From NCBI GenBank assembly GCA_019095985.1, contig CM032669.1, positions 7,462,399 through 7,526,398 on the forward strand: a DNA stretch of 64,000 nt. Direction: 5' to 3'. The notes under the pieces were generated by a model. The model was not told the origin of the DNA. It was given only the letters and a program-made list of their open reading frames with translations, and made no database searches. Origin of the DNA: Streblospio benedicti (lineage: Eukaryota > Annelida > Polychaeta > Spionida > Spionidae). Numbering within the stretch: position 1 is the first letter of the stretch; each line of letters begins with the position of its first letter. A program made the translations under genes and the position numbers. Below are positions 10,163 to 21,990 of the stretch, in pieces.

Positions 10163-11133
10163 TCATCTGTTGGCTCCTAAGTTTGGCTTTTTCTCAGCCT
10201 GGCGATTTTCCCTTTCTGGAGTGAGTGAGCACCATGTCAATATTGTTGGTAGCTTTTCGTGGCTAGCTTGAGTAGGCTTATCGTGATGCCCCAAAGAATA
10301 AGCTAAGTTCTCGACTGGTTTCTCCTTTCTGTTATCACCAACTGTTGGCTCCTCTGCTCTCACCAACTGTTGGCTTCTGTAATGCAGGCTTAGGCTTGTC
10401 CTGCTTTTCAATGGCCCATTCTTTCCCCTGCTCAATGGCAGCTTTATATAATATATGCAACAAGTGGTTAATGAAGGACTGCTCAATAGTAAATCAAAGG
10501 AAATACAGGGAGATTGGCCACTTTCCCAATGTGCTTGCAGATACATTTTTACAATAAATATTCTGTGTGGCACTTATAAAGGCAGTACATCATGTTATTA
10601 TTTGCTGCGCGTCTATATTTAAGGCTCTGTTTAATACCTATCACTACTACATACACAGTATCTATAGTTGGTAAGAACAGGCAGTGGGAATGATCATGCC
10701 GTGAAAACCAACGATGGGTTATTTGTATACTGCGGATATTGCTACAAAACACAAAAGATGTTTAAATTAGCCTCTAGTATGGTCTGCTGTTGCTGAACTT
10801 TCAATACTTGTTCAGGCGGTTGATTCTCCAGTAGATGAGTGTTAAAGTCACCTTCCCTCTCTGTACAGTATTTGGATGGATCTAATGGACACTATCAAGT
10901 TCTCATTTTTTAGTCATCATTAGTGTAAACGCTTTTTGAAAATTTGGACACCCATCTTGTGACTTTTGCAAATTGTGTTGATGGCAAAGAAGTAAAAGGG
11001 AAGCTACCACAGACATCATATGGGATGTTGTAGACCTCATATTTGGTGAAAAAACCAGGTCAGCCCCCTTCCCACAAAATTTATTGGTCATCTGGCCGCC
11101 TGTTGACAGCTCTGTATTTGCCATGGTGCACAC
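10163..11133 (-). pseudogene. Copy-1 remnant of the gene with a RanBP2-like half finger
   Basis: This copy matches 16168-17284, where the final exon is intact. Here the final exon (about 10163-10480) carries two separate 2-base differences relative to copy 2: one where copy 2 reads CTCCTCTCTGCTC and copy 1 CTCCTCTGCTC, and one at CTCCTCTAAG versus CTCCTAAG. These shift the frame. The upstream exon (10549-10741) begins after the same TTTTGTAG acceptor as copy 2. The farther upstream frame 10903-11133 contains an ATG (MANTELSTGGQMTNKFCGKG) and is longer here than in copy 2. Copy 1 is therefore decaying, though not in the same places as copy 2. Confidence 0.55.
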
Positions 11134-12984
11134 CTATAATTGCACCAAGTAAAGTGAATTTCTAGTCTGTCCTTTATAGTGGTTCTACTTTATACACCCG
11201 GCCTAATGAGACGGTAACAATGTCAAATAGGGTTAGCGGGTGGTGGCTGCGGTGGGGTTTGGGGCGCGGGGTTAAGTCGCAGCTGGTCCAGCAGCAGGAG
11301 CGGGGCAACTACTGCCGCGCGTCATCTTAGACCAGCTTGTTAAGAGCTGGGATGTATCTCCCCCACGCATCCCTGTCATGCTTGGGGGCCCCACCGCCTG
11401 TCTTTGGGACAATGGGTCCCACCACCCCGCTGGTTGTCTGCTGCCAGGTAAGGTGGGTGGCATATAACACTGCCGCCTGGTCCGCTTCACCGCCTTCTTG
11501 CCTGTAAATACAATACATAGTCATCATGGAATAGTTGATTCTTAAGCTTCATGGTTGTCTTATACTTTAGTTTGAGTTGTTAAATCTTATTGAGACATTT
11601 AATTTAAACAAATACCATCCTTTTAGCTATATTGTAACCATATATGGCATCACATAGCAAGACGTTCACATGGTTTTGTGGAAATAAAGAGTTGTGCTCT
11701 TTTTATGGTCTATGGTGATAATGAGTAGTGCTCATGCCAGTCCTAAGCAAAAGATAACTTCTATAAATGTATTGTATTTCATGCATATATGCAGTAGGTG
11801 CTTAAGTCGCACGGTAGGAGAACTTTTTAATCTTGTCAAGGTCAATAGAGACTCTGTGCACACAGTAACGCACAGACCCAACAGCTCATGGATCCTGTGC
11901 CCTCTGAAGCCCACAGAGGATTGTTAACGAGGTGATGGGGCCAGATGGGCCACCATGAACCGGAGGCCCGCCTCCCCCAATCACCTCTCTGTGAGCCTCA
12001 CAGGCCTACAACAACAATGCAGCATTGATTACATGAAATATACTTCACATAAAATAAAATATGCATGCAAGAAAACATTAAAAATGTCTATATGTATGTG
12101 TGGGTTTTAAAAGTATTTTAAAAGTTCTCTTTTTCAAAACATTTGACCTTAGTTGAAATATGTATGTGAGACGATAGAAAATGGACAATGATGATGCCAT
12201 TCTAAAACCTAATGATAAATTCAGACATTTGACAACTTACTTCTCCAAATCTGAGAGAGTGAAGAAATGTCATTATAAATAATAGAATCTCCGATCATGT
12301 ACCATAAACATAAGCTGATTGCGAAAGCTAATCTCCATAGATTTTACACTTTTCGATAGGCAAATGAAAATGTTTTTCCAATGAATGTTTGCACAAAATA
12401 TAATGGATGATAGAAGTAAATAATGCAACACATTGGCTGGAAATATATCTGGATGTCAAAAGTTCCAATCACTCCATGCAGAAAGCTAAACATAAAATTC
12501 ATGTCTGAATGAAAGCTGCATCAATCAATACAATCGCGGACATGAACAATGCCATTTCCCCAGGACCAGGCTCGGGTGTGATGTTGGTCAAATGGGGTTG
12601 TAATACACTCCCAAATTAAATTGATGTCAAATTAGTTTAGCATTATTAAAGCCATTGTCAATTTGCTGAGATGTGTTTTAAAATGTGTTTCATCGTGTGC
12701 CAGATAGTAGTAGCATTGGAAACACGGCAGAAGTAATTCTCTTACCCATGCCAACTCCTCATGCGAGATCCCGGCGGCGGCCGCAATTTTGCTTGTCGTG
12801 AGTGCAATCGTCTTCCAAGCTGAAAATGGACATAACAATTATATTTTCTGTTTTATGAGGATCCTCCACACATACATTGACAACATACCATGTACTTGTA
12901 TACTTGTATTATAGCACCTTCTCCATCAGCAATGTATGAGTTTCTACAGACATGTAATGACTTTGCATTAGATAATAGTTATTT

Positions 12985-13480
12985 TTAATAGTAAAAATCT
13001 AATTATGTGTTAAAGCTTGTAACAAATAAAAAATATTTAGGCGTAGTGATAGTAATTTTAAAGACCGTGACAATGTTATGCATCAGATAAAAGCATTATA
13101 CACTAGAGGTAATATCTTAATTAATGAATTTAGAAAATGATGACGTAAAGATTGTCTTTTTCGTGTCTAATTGAGCATTATATATTTTTAGTCAGCTGTG
13201 GCCCAAGTAAGAGCTCTCAATCTTTAAAAAAGCGCGGTCTCTTGTAATAATGTCTATAGAAAATTATTTAGCCTGCAACGTGGTACTAGTATGTCTGCTT
13301 TTTATGTTGATAATGGTATTAACCTTTTTGAAACCTTGTTCAGAAAATTGCTTTTTAACACATTTTTACCTTTTAACTAATTTTAGATGTATTTATTTAC
13401 TATGTATATGTATATTCTATATTTCACCACTTTTGAAATGTATGGAATTTTCTATTCTGAAATAAATTATGTTATGTTGT
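12985..13480 (+). mobile_element. LINE fragment (reverse-transcriptase C-terminal part and 3' end)
   Basis: Plus-strand reading from about 13030 gives LGVVIVNFKDRDNVMHQIKA, then YTRGNILINEF, and after a break KDCLFRV. This matches the post-palm segment of non-LTR reverse transcriptases (pattern YLG...D-D/R-x-x-x-x-Q-x-x-x-L-Y-x-R-G-N-x-L-I-x-x-F). The 3' part is degenerate with several stops and shifts. It ends in AATAAATTATG and then a (TTATG)n tail at about 13463. The 5' end is truncated. It lies inside the first segmental duplicate, and its 5' half is repeated in copy 2 at 19195-19355. Confidence 0.65.
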
Positions 13481-13535
13481 TATGTTATGTTATGTTTTTT
13501 TGTTTTTATGTTATGTTAGGTTATGTTACTCACCC
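13463..13535 (+). repeat. (TTATG)n microsatellite tail
   Basis: TTATG/TTATGT units are repeated about ten times with interruptions, directly after the LINE 3' end. This type of simple-repeat tail is typical of several LINE clades. Confidence 0.75.
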
Positions 13536-16167
13536 GCACATATCTTATTTAGTCAAATAACCGATCCTTACCCTTCAACTCCTCGATAAACTTCGCCCTG
13601 GCTTCCGTGAACTCCTGAAAGAGTTACACGCATGATTAAATATAGGTGTTGTATAAAAGCTCATTATATCAATTCAATGGTTTTCTTTTTCATGCAATCA
13701 AGCGATTATCAAAGTCACCATGGTGTGTTCACATCACCTTTCCCGCTATGCTAGTATGGTGTTCACGTTTGATCTTAAAATGCAGCAAACTGAGAACTGT
13801 TATACTTTTTTCTAAACAAACACAAACAAGATGCCCTTCTATTCACTTGGATATTTAAAATAAAGCTCATGATGGCAGCTCACACATACAGACTAGTTTG
13901 TTTGTTTTTTAAATTATCTATCAAGCCACGAGGCATGGCGTCACCCTTTCCTACAGCCTTGCACGACCGTACATAAAACACTACAAAAGTGGCAGCCACT
14001 GGAGTAAAAACATACTATGGTTACTTCCTCTATTTTCAGGCAGTATGCAGTCAACTGCTCCGCGGTCCTCTGGTGACCCCTGGTCAACCGTACCACCTGC
14101 ACAGGGGCCTGAATCCTGCAATAAAAAAATAGCAAACAATGTATCACTCTACAAGTGACACGCATTAACGCCTACGTTCTCGCTAAAGCCCACAAATTTG
14201 TCGATGAGGTCATGGTGGGCCAGAGGGGCCACCATGAATCGGAGGCCCGCCTCACCAATGACCTCTCCGTGAGCCTCACAGGTCTACAACAACAATGCAA
14301 CATTGATTACATGAATCATACTTCATATGATAAAATAAAAATGTGTGCTAAAACAACATTACAAATCACTTTATATATGTGTGTGTGTGTGTTTTCCACA
14401 AGGCTTTAAAAAGTATTTTCTAGAGTAGAAATCTGTGATGAGAGAAGTTAGAAAATGGGCAATGAGGATGCCATTCTCATTTTTTTCTCACCAATTTCCT
14501 CTTCTCTCAAGTATTATGATGAACATAAACTAATGATAAATTCAGACATTTGACAACCTACTTCTCCAAAGCCGAGATAGTGAAGAAATTTCATAATATA
14601 TAATACAATTTCCATCACGTACCACGAAAATATGCTGATTGTAAAAGCTAAGTTACACGACAAAAGATTTAAAGAAAACAAAACATAGAAGCTTGTTCAT
14701 TTTGCTCATCTTGCAATTATCAGTCTATTGACACCCATTTTATCTATTGGCTATGCTAAAAAAATACCATGAATTGAAAATAAGATTTTTCTGCATTACA
14801 AAATAAATCATTAAAATATAGGATACTAGTATTCTCCAGTGAATGGATGTGCAAAATATAATGTATGATAGAAGTTAATAATGCAACATACATGTATCCG
14901 TTGGAAATATATCTATATGACAAAAGTTCCAATTACCCCATGCAGAAAACTAAACAAATAAAAGCTCAATCAATCAATGACCAGAAGAATGCCATTTCCC
15001 CAGGGTGTAATACACTTCCAAATCAAATTGATTTGGAATTATTGTAGCATCATTAAAGCCTTTGTCAATTTGCAAAGATGTGTTTTATATAAAATGTTTT
15101 TTATTGCATGCCAGATAGAAGTAGCATTGGAAACACGGGAAAATAATTCTCTTACCCATGCCAACTCCTCGTGCGACAGCCCCTTGGCCGCCGCAATCAT
15201 GACCAGTTCTAATGCGATCGACATCCATGCTGAAAATGGAAACAAAAATATGTACATTATGAGGATCCCACGACATGTAGTCCATCACACCCCACATATC
15301 TCGTAAAGTCAAATTAACTTTGAGGGAATAACAAATACTTACCTCTTATCTGTCTCTCAAGACTGCCTTTTATTTCCTCGAATTCCTGAAAGAGATACAT
15401 GCATGATTATATACAGGTGTTTTATAAAAGCTCCTTGTATTAATTCAATGGTTCTCGTTTCACACAATCAAGCGTTTATCAAGGTGACCATGGCGTGTTC
15501 ACATCACTTTTCCTGCTATGCTAGTAGATGTTCATGTTTCATCTCAAAATAAAGCAAACTGGGATTGGTTAGAATCTTTTTCTAAACTAACACAAACAAG
15601 TCTTAACGCCCCTTCTCTTCACTTGGAAATTTGAAATTAATCTCATCGTGAAAGCTTTCAGAGTTGACACATACAGGCTGTTAAATATGTAGACAAAGTT
15701 GATAAGACTGTTAAAAAATAATTATTGTGGAGGCCACGATGCCCTCCTACAGCCTTGGACGACTGCAAATGAAACATAAGATTATAAACATGACAGCCAA
15801 TGAAGTAACAACATAATATGGCCACTTACGACTTGCAGCTGCAAAGCCCAAGCTCTCGCTTGTGGCAGTGTCTTTAAATTCGCCCTCGTTGGGCGGTCGA
15901 GAGGTGCCTGAACCCTGCAATCAGAAAAATAGCAAACAATGTATCACTCTACCAGTGACATGCCTTAACGCCTACATGCTGACTGGTCTAAAGCCGGAAT
16001 CAGTGGTCATCGATACCTTCATATTGCTTCAGACACATCAGGCCTTATGGCTAGTCTACTGCCAAAAACTTATGAAGATCATAAAGATCAGTGATTTTAA
16101 TGGCCAAATGGTGACCGCAGAATTGCAAATTCTCTAAAGTTGACAAGAGGAGCACCACCACGTCAGC

Positions 16168-17284
16168 TCATTTAGCTTGGCACTGTTGCACCAATTGCAC
16201 TTCTCCTTTAGGTGGTCTCTGGCCATTTTGTAGCCCCAAATTTTCTTCTGCATTTAGAGTGCACTGTTCGCAAAGCCAACACCCAAAATCAGGGGAGTTC
16301 TCATTGTTGTTCTCATCTGTTGGCTCCTCTAAGTTTGGCTTTTTCTCAGCCTGGCGATTTTCCCTTTCTGGAGTGAGTGAGCACCATGTCAATGTTTTTG
16401 GTAGCTTTTCGTGGCTAGCTTGAGTAGGCTTATCGTGATGCCCCAAAGAATAAGCTAAGTTCTCGACTGGTTTCTCCTTTCTGTTATCACCAACTGTTGG
16501 CTCCTCTCTGCTCTCACCAACTGTTGGCTTCTGTAATGCAGGCTTAGGCTTGTCCCGCTTTTCAATGGCCCATTCTTTCCCCTGCTCAATGGCAGCTTTA
16601 TATAATATATGCAACAAGTGGTTAATGAAGGACTGCTCAATAGTAAATCAAAGGAAATACAGGGAGATTGGCCACTTTCCCAATGTGCTTGCAGATACAT
16701 TTTTACAATAAATATTCTGTGCGGCATTTATAAAGGCACAGTACATTATCTTATTATTTGCTGCGCGTCTATATTTAAGGCTCTGTTTAATACCTATCAC
16801 GACTACATACACAGTATCTATAGTTGGTAAGAACAGGCAGTGTGAGTGATCATGCCGTGAAAACCAACGATGGGTTATTTGTATACTGCGGATATTGCTA
16901 CAAAACACAAAAGATGTTTAAATTAGCCTCTAGTACGGTCTGCTGTTGCTGAACATTCAATACTTGTTCAGGCGGTTGCTTCTCCAGTAGATGAGTGTTC
17001 CTATCTGTACAGTACGATTTGTTAGTAATGGATCTAATGGACACTATCAAGTTCTCATTTTTTAGTCATCATTAGTGGTAAACGCTTTTGAAAATTTGGA
17101 CACGCATCTTGTGACTTTTGCAAATTGTGTTGAGGGCAAAGAAGTAAAAGGGAAGCTACCACAGACATCATATGGGATGTTGTAGACCTCATATTTTGGT
17201 GAAAAACCAGGTCAGCCCCCTTCCCACAAAATTCGATTGGTCATCTGGCCGTCTGTTGACAGCTCTGTATTTGCCATGGTGCAC
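16168..17284 (-). CDS. Gene with half RanBP2-type zinc-finger signature; final exon intact (copy 2)
   Basis: The final exon is 16168-16632. It starts after the acceptor ATTGAGCAG and stays open for 154 codons to a TGA. It begins SFINHLLHILYKAAIEQGKE, continues with a charged, Lys/Glu/Pro-rich linker, and ends with GCWLCEQCTLNAEENL. The pattern W-x-C-x2-C-T-x-N resembles the first half of a RanBP2/NZF finger (W-x-C-x2-C-T-x2-N), but the second Cys pair is missing and one spacer residue is absent, so zinc or ubiquitin binding is doubtful. A likely upstream exon starts at 16897 (NIRSIQITHRWFSRHDHSHC), after TTTTGTAG. A candidate start ATG lies at about 17279 (MANTELSTDGQMTN) but soon meets a stop in this copy. 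The gene lies just downstream of the modular gene at 17372-19963 on the same strand. Confidence 0.5.
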
Positions 17285-17371
17285 ACGACCAATTGCACCA
17301 AGTAAGTGAATTTCTAGTCTGTCCTTTATAGTGGTTCTACTTTATACCCGTCTAATGAGACGGTAACAATG

Positions 17372-19963
17372 TCAAATGGGGTTAGCGGGTGGTGGCTGCG
17401 GTGGGGCTTGGGGCGCGGGGAGAGCCGCAGCTGGTCCAGCAGCAGGAGCGAGGGCAGCTACTGCTGCGTTCTCATCTTGGACCAGCTTGTTAAGAGCGGG
17501 GATGTATCTCCCCCACGCATCCCTGTCATGCTTGGGGCCCCACCGCCCTGTCTTGCGGACAATGGGTCCCACCACCCGCTGGTGTGTCTGCTGCCAGGTA
17601 AGGTGTTCGGCATGTAACACTGCCGCCTTTGCCTGGTCAGCAGCACCGCCTTGCCTGTAAATACAATACATAGTCATCATGGAATAGTTGGTCTTCATGG
17701 TCTTTTACTTTAGTTTGAGTTGTTAAATCTTATTGGAGACATTTAATTTAAACAAATACCATCCTTTAGCTATATTGTAACCATATAGCGAATACATAGC
17801 AAGACGTTCTTTATGGTTTGTGGGAATCAAGAGTTGTGCTCTTTTTATGGTCTATGGTGATAATGAGTAGTGCTCATACTCGATCCCTAAGCAAAAGATA
17901 ACTTCCTATAAATGTATTGTATTTCATGCATATGCGAGTAGGAGAACTTTTTAATCTTAATCAAAGGTCAATAGAGACTGTGTGACCCTTACCACAGTAA
18001 CGCACGCTGCGCCAGACCCAACAGCTCATGGATCCTGTGCCCTCTGAAGCCCACGGATTCGTCAACGAGGTGATGGGGGGGCCAGATGGGCCACCATGAA
18101 CTGGAGGCCCGCCTCCCCAATCACCTCTCTGTGAGCCTCACAGGTCTACAACAACAATGCAGCATTGATTACATGAAATATACTTCACATAAAATAGAAT
18201 ATGCATGCAAGAAAACATTAAAAATGTCTATATGTGTGTGTGTTTCCCCAAGGGTTTTAAAAGTATTTTCGATCTTCTCTTTCAAAACATTTGACCTTAG
18301 TTGAAATATGTATGTGAGACGATAGAAAATGGACAATGATGATGCCATTCTAATCTTTTCTCACCCATTTCCTCTTCTGTTGAGTATTATAATGAACAAC
18401 CTAATGATGAATTCAGACATTTGACAACTTACTTCTCCAAATCTGAGAGAGTGAAGAAATGTCATTATAAATAATAGAATCTCCGATCATGTACCATAAA
18501 CATAAGCTGATTGCGAAAGCTAATCTCCATAGATTTTACACTTTTCGATAGGCAAATGAAAATGTTTTTCCAATGAATGTTTGCACAAAATATAATGGAT
18601 GATAGAAGTAAATTATGCAACACATTGGCTGGAAATATATCTGGATGTCAAAAGTTCCAATCACTCCATGCAGAAAGCTAAACATAAAATTCATGTCTGA
18701 ATGAAAGCTCCATCAATCAATACAATCGCGGACATGAACAATGCCATTTCCCCAGGACCAGGCTCGGGTGTGATGTTGGTCAAATGGGGTTGTAATACAC
18801 TCCCAAATTAAATTGATGTCAAATTAGTTTAGCATTATTAAAGCCATTGTCAATTTGCTGAGATGTGTTTTAAAATGTGTTTCATCGTGTGCCAGATAGT
18901 AGTAGCATTGGAAACACGGCAGAAGTAATTCTCTTACCCATGCCAACTCCTCATGACTGATCCCGGCGGCGGCCGCAATTTTACTAGTGGCGAGTGCAAT
19001 CGCCTTCCAAGCTGAAAATGGACATAACAATTATATTTTCTGTTTTATGAGGATCCTCCACACATACATTGACAACATACCATGTACTTGTATACTTGTA
19101 TTATAGCACCTTCTCCATCAGCAATGTATGAGTTTCTACAGACATGTAATGACTTTGCATTAGATAATAGTTATTTTTAATAGTAAAATCTAATTGTTTA
19201 AAGTTGTAACAAATAAAAATATTTAGTAATAGTAAATTTAAAGACCGTGACAATGTTATGCATCAGATAAAAGCATTATACACTAGAGGTAATATCTTAA
19301 TTAATGAATTTAGAAATGACGTCAAGATGGTCTTTTTTTTGTCTAATTGAGCATTATATATTTATAAGATTTTTCTGCATTACAAAATAAATCATTAAAA
19401 TAGAGGATTCTAGTATTCTCCAGTGAATGGATGTGCAAATAATGCAACATACATGTATCAGTTGGAAACATATCTATATGACAAAAAGTTCCAATTACCC
19501 CATGCAGAAAACTAAACAAAACATCCTAAGGGTGAATAAAAGCTCAATCAATCAATGACCAGAATAATGCCATTTCCCCAGGGTGTAATACACTTCCAAA
19601 TCAAATTGATTTGGAATTATTGTAGCAATATTAAAGCCTTTGTCAATTTGCAAAGATGTGTTTTATATAAAATGTTTTTTATTGCATGCCAGATAGAAGT
19701 AGCATTGGAAACACGGGAAAATAATTCTCTTACCCATGCCAACTCCTCGGGCGACAGCCCCTTTGGCCGCCGCAATCATGGTCAGTTCTAATGCGATCGA
19801 CATCCATGCTGAAAATGGAAACAAAAAATATGTACATTATGAGGATCCCACAACATGTACTCCATCACACCCCACATATCTCATCAAGTCAAATTAACTT
19901 TGAGGAAATAAATACTTACCTCTAATCTGTCTCTCAAGACTGCCTTTTAACTTCCTCGAATTC
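17372..19963 (-). pseudogene. Modular multi-exon gene, copy 2 (good terminal exons, damaged upstream exons)
   Basis: Minus-strand exons:
- 19920-19963 (44 nt, one base longer than its 43-nt counterpart)
- 19734-19808 (75 nt, one base longer than 74)
- 18938-19011 (74 nt; IAAAAGISHEELAW)
- 17993-18145 (153 nt; TCEAHREVIGEAGLQFMVAH..., ending in HRIHELLGLAQRALL)
- terminal exon 17372-17654
The donor CTGTG|GTAAGG and the acceptor TTTACAG join the last two in phase (TG plus G gives Trp). The terminal exon encodes DRDAWGRYIPALNKLVQDEN and an Ala/Pro-rich tail ending PPANPI. The extra single bases, and an extra C in the run near 18077, shift the frame. Homopolymer sequencing errors cannot be excluded for all of them. 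Three exons are lost with the 1.6-kb deletion. Confidence 0.6.
19195..19355 (+). mobile_element. Second copy of the LINE fragment, cut by the deletion join
   Basis: Same sequence as 13010-13187, including the part that encodes HQIKALYTRGNILINEF. It ends at the junction with sequence homologous to 14783. The LINE was therefore present before the segmental duplication. Confidence 0.6.
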
Positions 19964-20127
19964 CTGAAAGAGATACATGCATGATTAAATACAGGTGTTG
20001 TATAAAAGCTCATTGTATTAATTCAGTGGTTCTCGTTTCACGCAATCAAGTGTTTATCAAGGTGACCATGGTGTGTTCACATCACTTTTCCTGCTATGCT
20101 AGTAGATGTTCATGTTTAATCTCAAAT

Positions 20128-20678
20128 TAAAATGTATGGCTGAAGAATGAAAACTATGAGTGCTATTAAACTTGACACGGTTTTGGGGGGTGTAAGGTCA
20201 ATGTTTATTGACAATCAAAATTTTTTACAATAAATTTCCTCCACATGGAGTAAGTTTCACACAATATAAAAAAGTAATAACGCTTGCATAATATTATATA
20301 CTGCCTTAAAGATTATTCATACAGTTAACAATAAAATACACACTAAATTTTCCTAACATATGAAATGGTTAAAATAGTACAAATATTTTTTACATACAAA
20401 AATGGTTATCATAATCAAACGATACATGGGATGAGGTGGGTGGGAAAATACTTTTGCTGCTTACTGCTCGGCTACTACGCTTAAACTGACCGGCTTGCAT
20501 TACAACTAGATTTTTACTGCAAAGTACTGGTTCAAATTATTGCGTTTAAATCATATTTTTATTTCGGTCTCTTACCAGCAAGGCACGGCGGTCACATTTT
20601 AACAACAGATAAAATACAAGCATTTTATCTTACATTTAAAATGTATGGTTGAAGAATGAAACTATGAGTGCTATTAAA
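20128..20678. repeat. 470-bp block between 40-bp direct repeats
   Basis: AAATGTATGGCTGAAGAATG and the following 20 bases (to about 20170) recur with two small differences at about 20638-20678. The block between is AT-rich and non-coding. This could be an insertion with a long duplication, or two adjacent copies of a short repeat. Confidence 0.55.
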
Positions 20679-20794
20679 TGACCAAGAGTTTACCATATAT
20701 GATAGACAAAAAAGGAAACAAATAAACTGAAAAGCAAAATTAGAAATGTCTTGACCAGTGGTGATAAGTCCATGTAAGTTCAATTATATCTTAC

Positions 20795-20855
20795 ATCATT
20801 TATGGCGGCCATCTTGAAAAATGGCGGCCATCTTGAATTTTAGGTGGCTAGCGTT
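20795..20855. repeat. Short tandem duplication ATGGCGGCCATCTTGAA
   Basis: The word ATGGCGGCCATCTTGAA occurs twice within 40 bases, next to the palindromic repeat. A related word, GGCGGCCATATTGG, lies in the insert at about 4724. Confidence 0.6.
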
Positions 20856-20867
20856 ATATATTGTAGG

Positions 20868-21320
20868 ATTTGACAACGAGATTGGAGTGTCAATCTTGAA
20901 ATTGAGCATGCTGACGTCTGATTGACACTAACGCAGTGAGTGTCAATCAGACGTCAGCATGCTCAATTTCAAGATTGACACGACAATCGATTGGTCAAAT
21001 ACCATTCTATCATGAGTAAAATCCACACTAAACGAGTGTATGATTCATTTTTATTTTAAAATAAATCATATCATAACATTCTCACTGCCATTTTACTATG
21101 CGACTCCGCGGCAGTTAATCAGTTAAAACCTTTGAATATTTAGCATAGTTTCGAAATTATCCACTATAAAAACATTTGTGAATGATAAAGTACGAATATG
21201 CGATTGATTTGACACCAAGAAATAATAAATCCAGCAACTATAAGTTTGTCAAATATTAGTTAGAAGTCGGAAGATGTGTCAATATGTTTACTGTGCTAAT
21301 TTCCGCGCATGTGCGTTACA
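20868..21320. mobile_element. Palindrome-bearing interspersed repeat, copy A
   Basis: About 450 bp are shared with 41097-41505, running from TGTAGGATTTGACAA to GCGTTACAGC. Near its left end is a perfect hairpin: arms 20887-20928 and 20940-20981 (42 bp each, identical as inverted repeats) around an 11-base loop. Less perfect pairing extends outward. No coding frame is present. It behaves like a MITE or foldback element, with only a weak CTGTA terminal inverted repeat. Confidence 0.75.
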
Positions 21321-21439
21321 GCCCTTAGCAGCGTGCATATCTTCCCTCAGCAACGTGCATATTGTATAACTTTTTTTGTGCAACAATGTTAAAATCCTTT
21401 GGTGTGCTTGTTCATTTCTTTGAATACGTCTTGGTTATC

Positions 21440-21990
21440 ATGATTAGTGCTTTTTTCCTTTAATGAATTGCTTGCAGTGTTCTCTGTTTTCAGTTTCTCT
21501 TGCTTCTTCACCGATTATGGTTTTTGTTTGTGTAAGAATAGCTGGCTCCTCGTCATCATGCGAAATCTTGGGTTTAACTGTTGTCCGGCTGTGATTTCAA
21601 GCTTTTCATTGGCTGGCCTCTGTCATAAACAATAAAATAATAACTTAACTTTTTGTGCTTAACTTTAAAATCACTGTTACACGGTTATAAAACCCACTAT
21701 AATATAGTATTTAGATTTAACAAAATATTATAAGACTATTTTTTTTAATTCTAATGCTAAGTTACGTTAAACTGCCGAAATACATTATATAGCTGCAATA
21801 ATCACATCACTCTTACCATCATGCTTACTGTTTGCGCTTCCCTCTGCTGCAGCCCTTACACGACTGGGGCAGCATGTTGATCCGCCTGCACTCTTCCTCC
21901 TAGATGGCTTTTGCAACTTCCTTTTTTTTCCAAGTTATTTTATTTATTTAATCTCTCATATGTTATGTATTGCGACTAGAATATGGAGTC
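21440..21990 (-). repeat. R1 family, copy a (coding-like remnant)
   Basis: Homologous to 26500-27117, 47390-47950 and 59390-59760. In the minus reading it contains KPSRRKS-type sequence near 21900 (frame disrupted), then an AT-rich conserved segment, then a reading HDDEEPAILTQTKTIIGEEA that is preserved, with few changes, in copies b and c. The sequence GAAATCACAG before this segment could be a splice acceptor. Because amino-acid sense is preserved in several copies, R1 may be a fragment of a duplicated host gene rather than a transposon. No function is recognised. Confidence 0.5.

Larger units (their letters stand above)
10045..15560. repeat. Tandem segmental duplication, copy 1
   Basis: Sequence from 10045 matches sequence from 16196 almost base for base, with scattered substitutions and small indels, at an offset of about 6.15-6.19 kb up to about 13187. 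Homology resumes from 14783 (matching 19366) to about 15560 (matching 20130). Bases 13190-14780 are missing from copy 2. Within copy 1 a second, older duplication is visible: 11.9-12.85 kb is related to 14.2-15.25 kb. Confidence 0.9.
11327..15914 (-). pseudogene. Modular multi-exon gene, copy 1, partly decayed
   Basis: Exons readable on the minus strand, 5' to 3':
- 15830-15914 (85 nt)
- 15343-15385 (43 nt, EFEEIKGSLERQIR)
- 15156-15229 (74 nt; IAAAKGLSHEELAW)
- about 14160-14283 (EVIGEAGLRFMVAPLAHH)
- 14025-14115 (91 nt; IQAPVQVVRLTRGHQ)
- 13572-13614 (43 nt; EFTEARAKFIEELKG)
- 12746-12819 (74 nt; IAAAAGISHEELAW)
- about 11850-12005
- a terminal exon from 11501
Acceptors (such as TTTTCAG) and donors (GTAAG) flank most of them, and the phases 0, 1, 0, 2 fit. 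A four-exon module thus occurs twice in tandem. In the terminal exon a CAA codon present in copy 2 (17372-17654) reads TAA here (11327), and the donor of the exon at 11.9 kb is lost. The protein would be mostly helical. Family not recognised. Confidence 0.6.
16196..20130. repeat. Tandem segmental duplication, copy 2
   Basis: Matches copy 1 (10045-15560). The join at about 19355-19366 fuses the sequence matching 13187 to that matching 14783, so about 1.6 kb is absent here. The missing part contained three exons of the modular gene and the LINE 3' end. Homology fades at about 20130, where a different repeat begins. Confidence 0.9.

Noticed and set aside
20128-20678. LTR pair around 470 bp
   Set aside because: The repeats are only about 40 bp, no primer-binding site or polypurine tract is visible, and there is no coding sequence inside.
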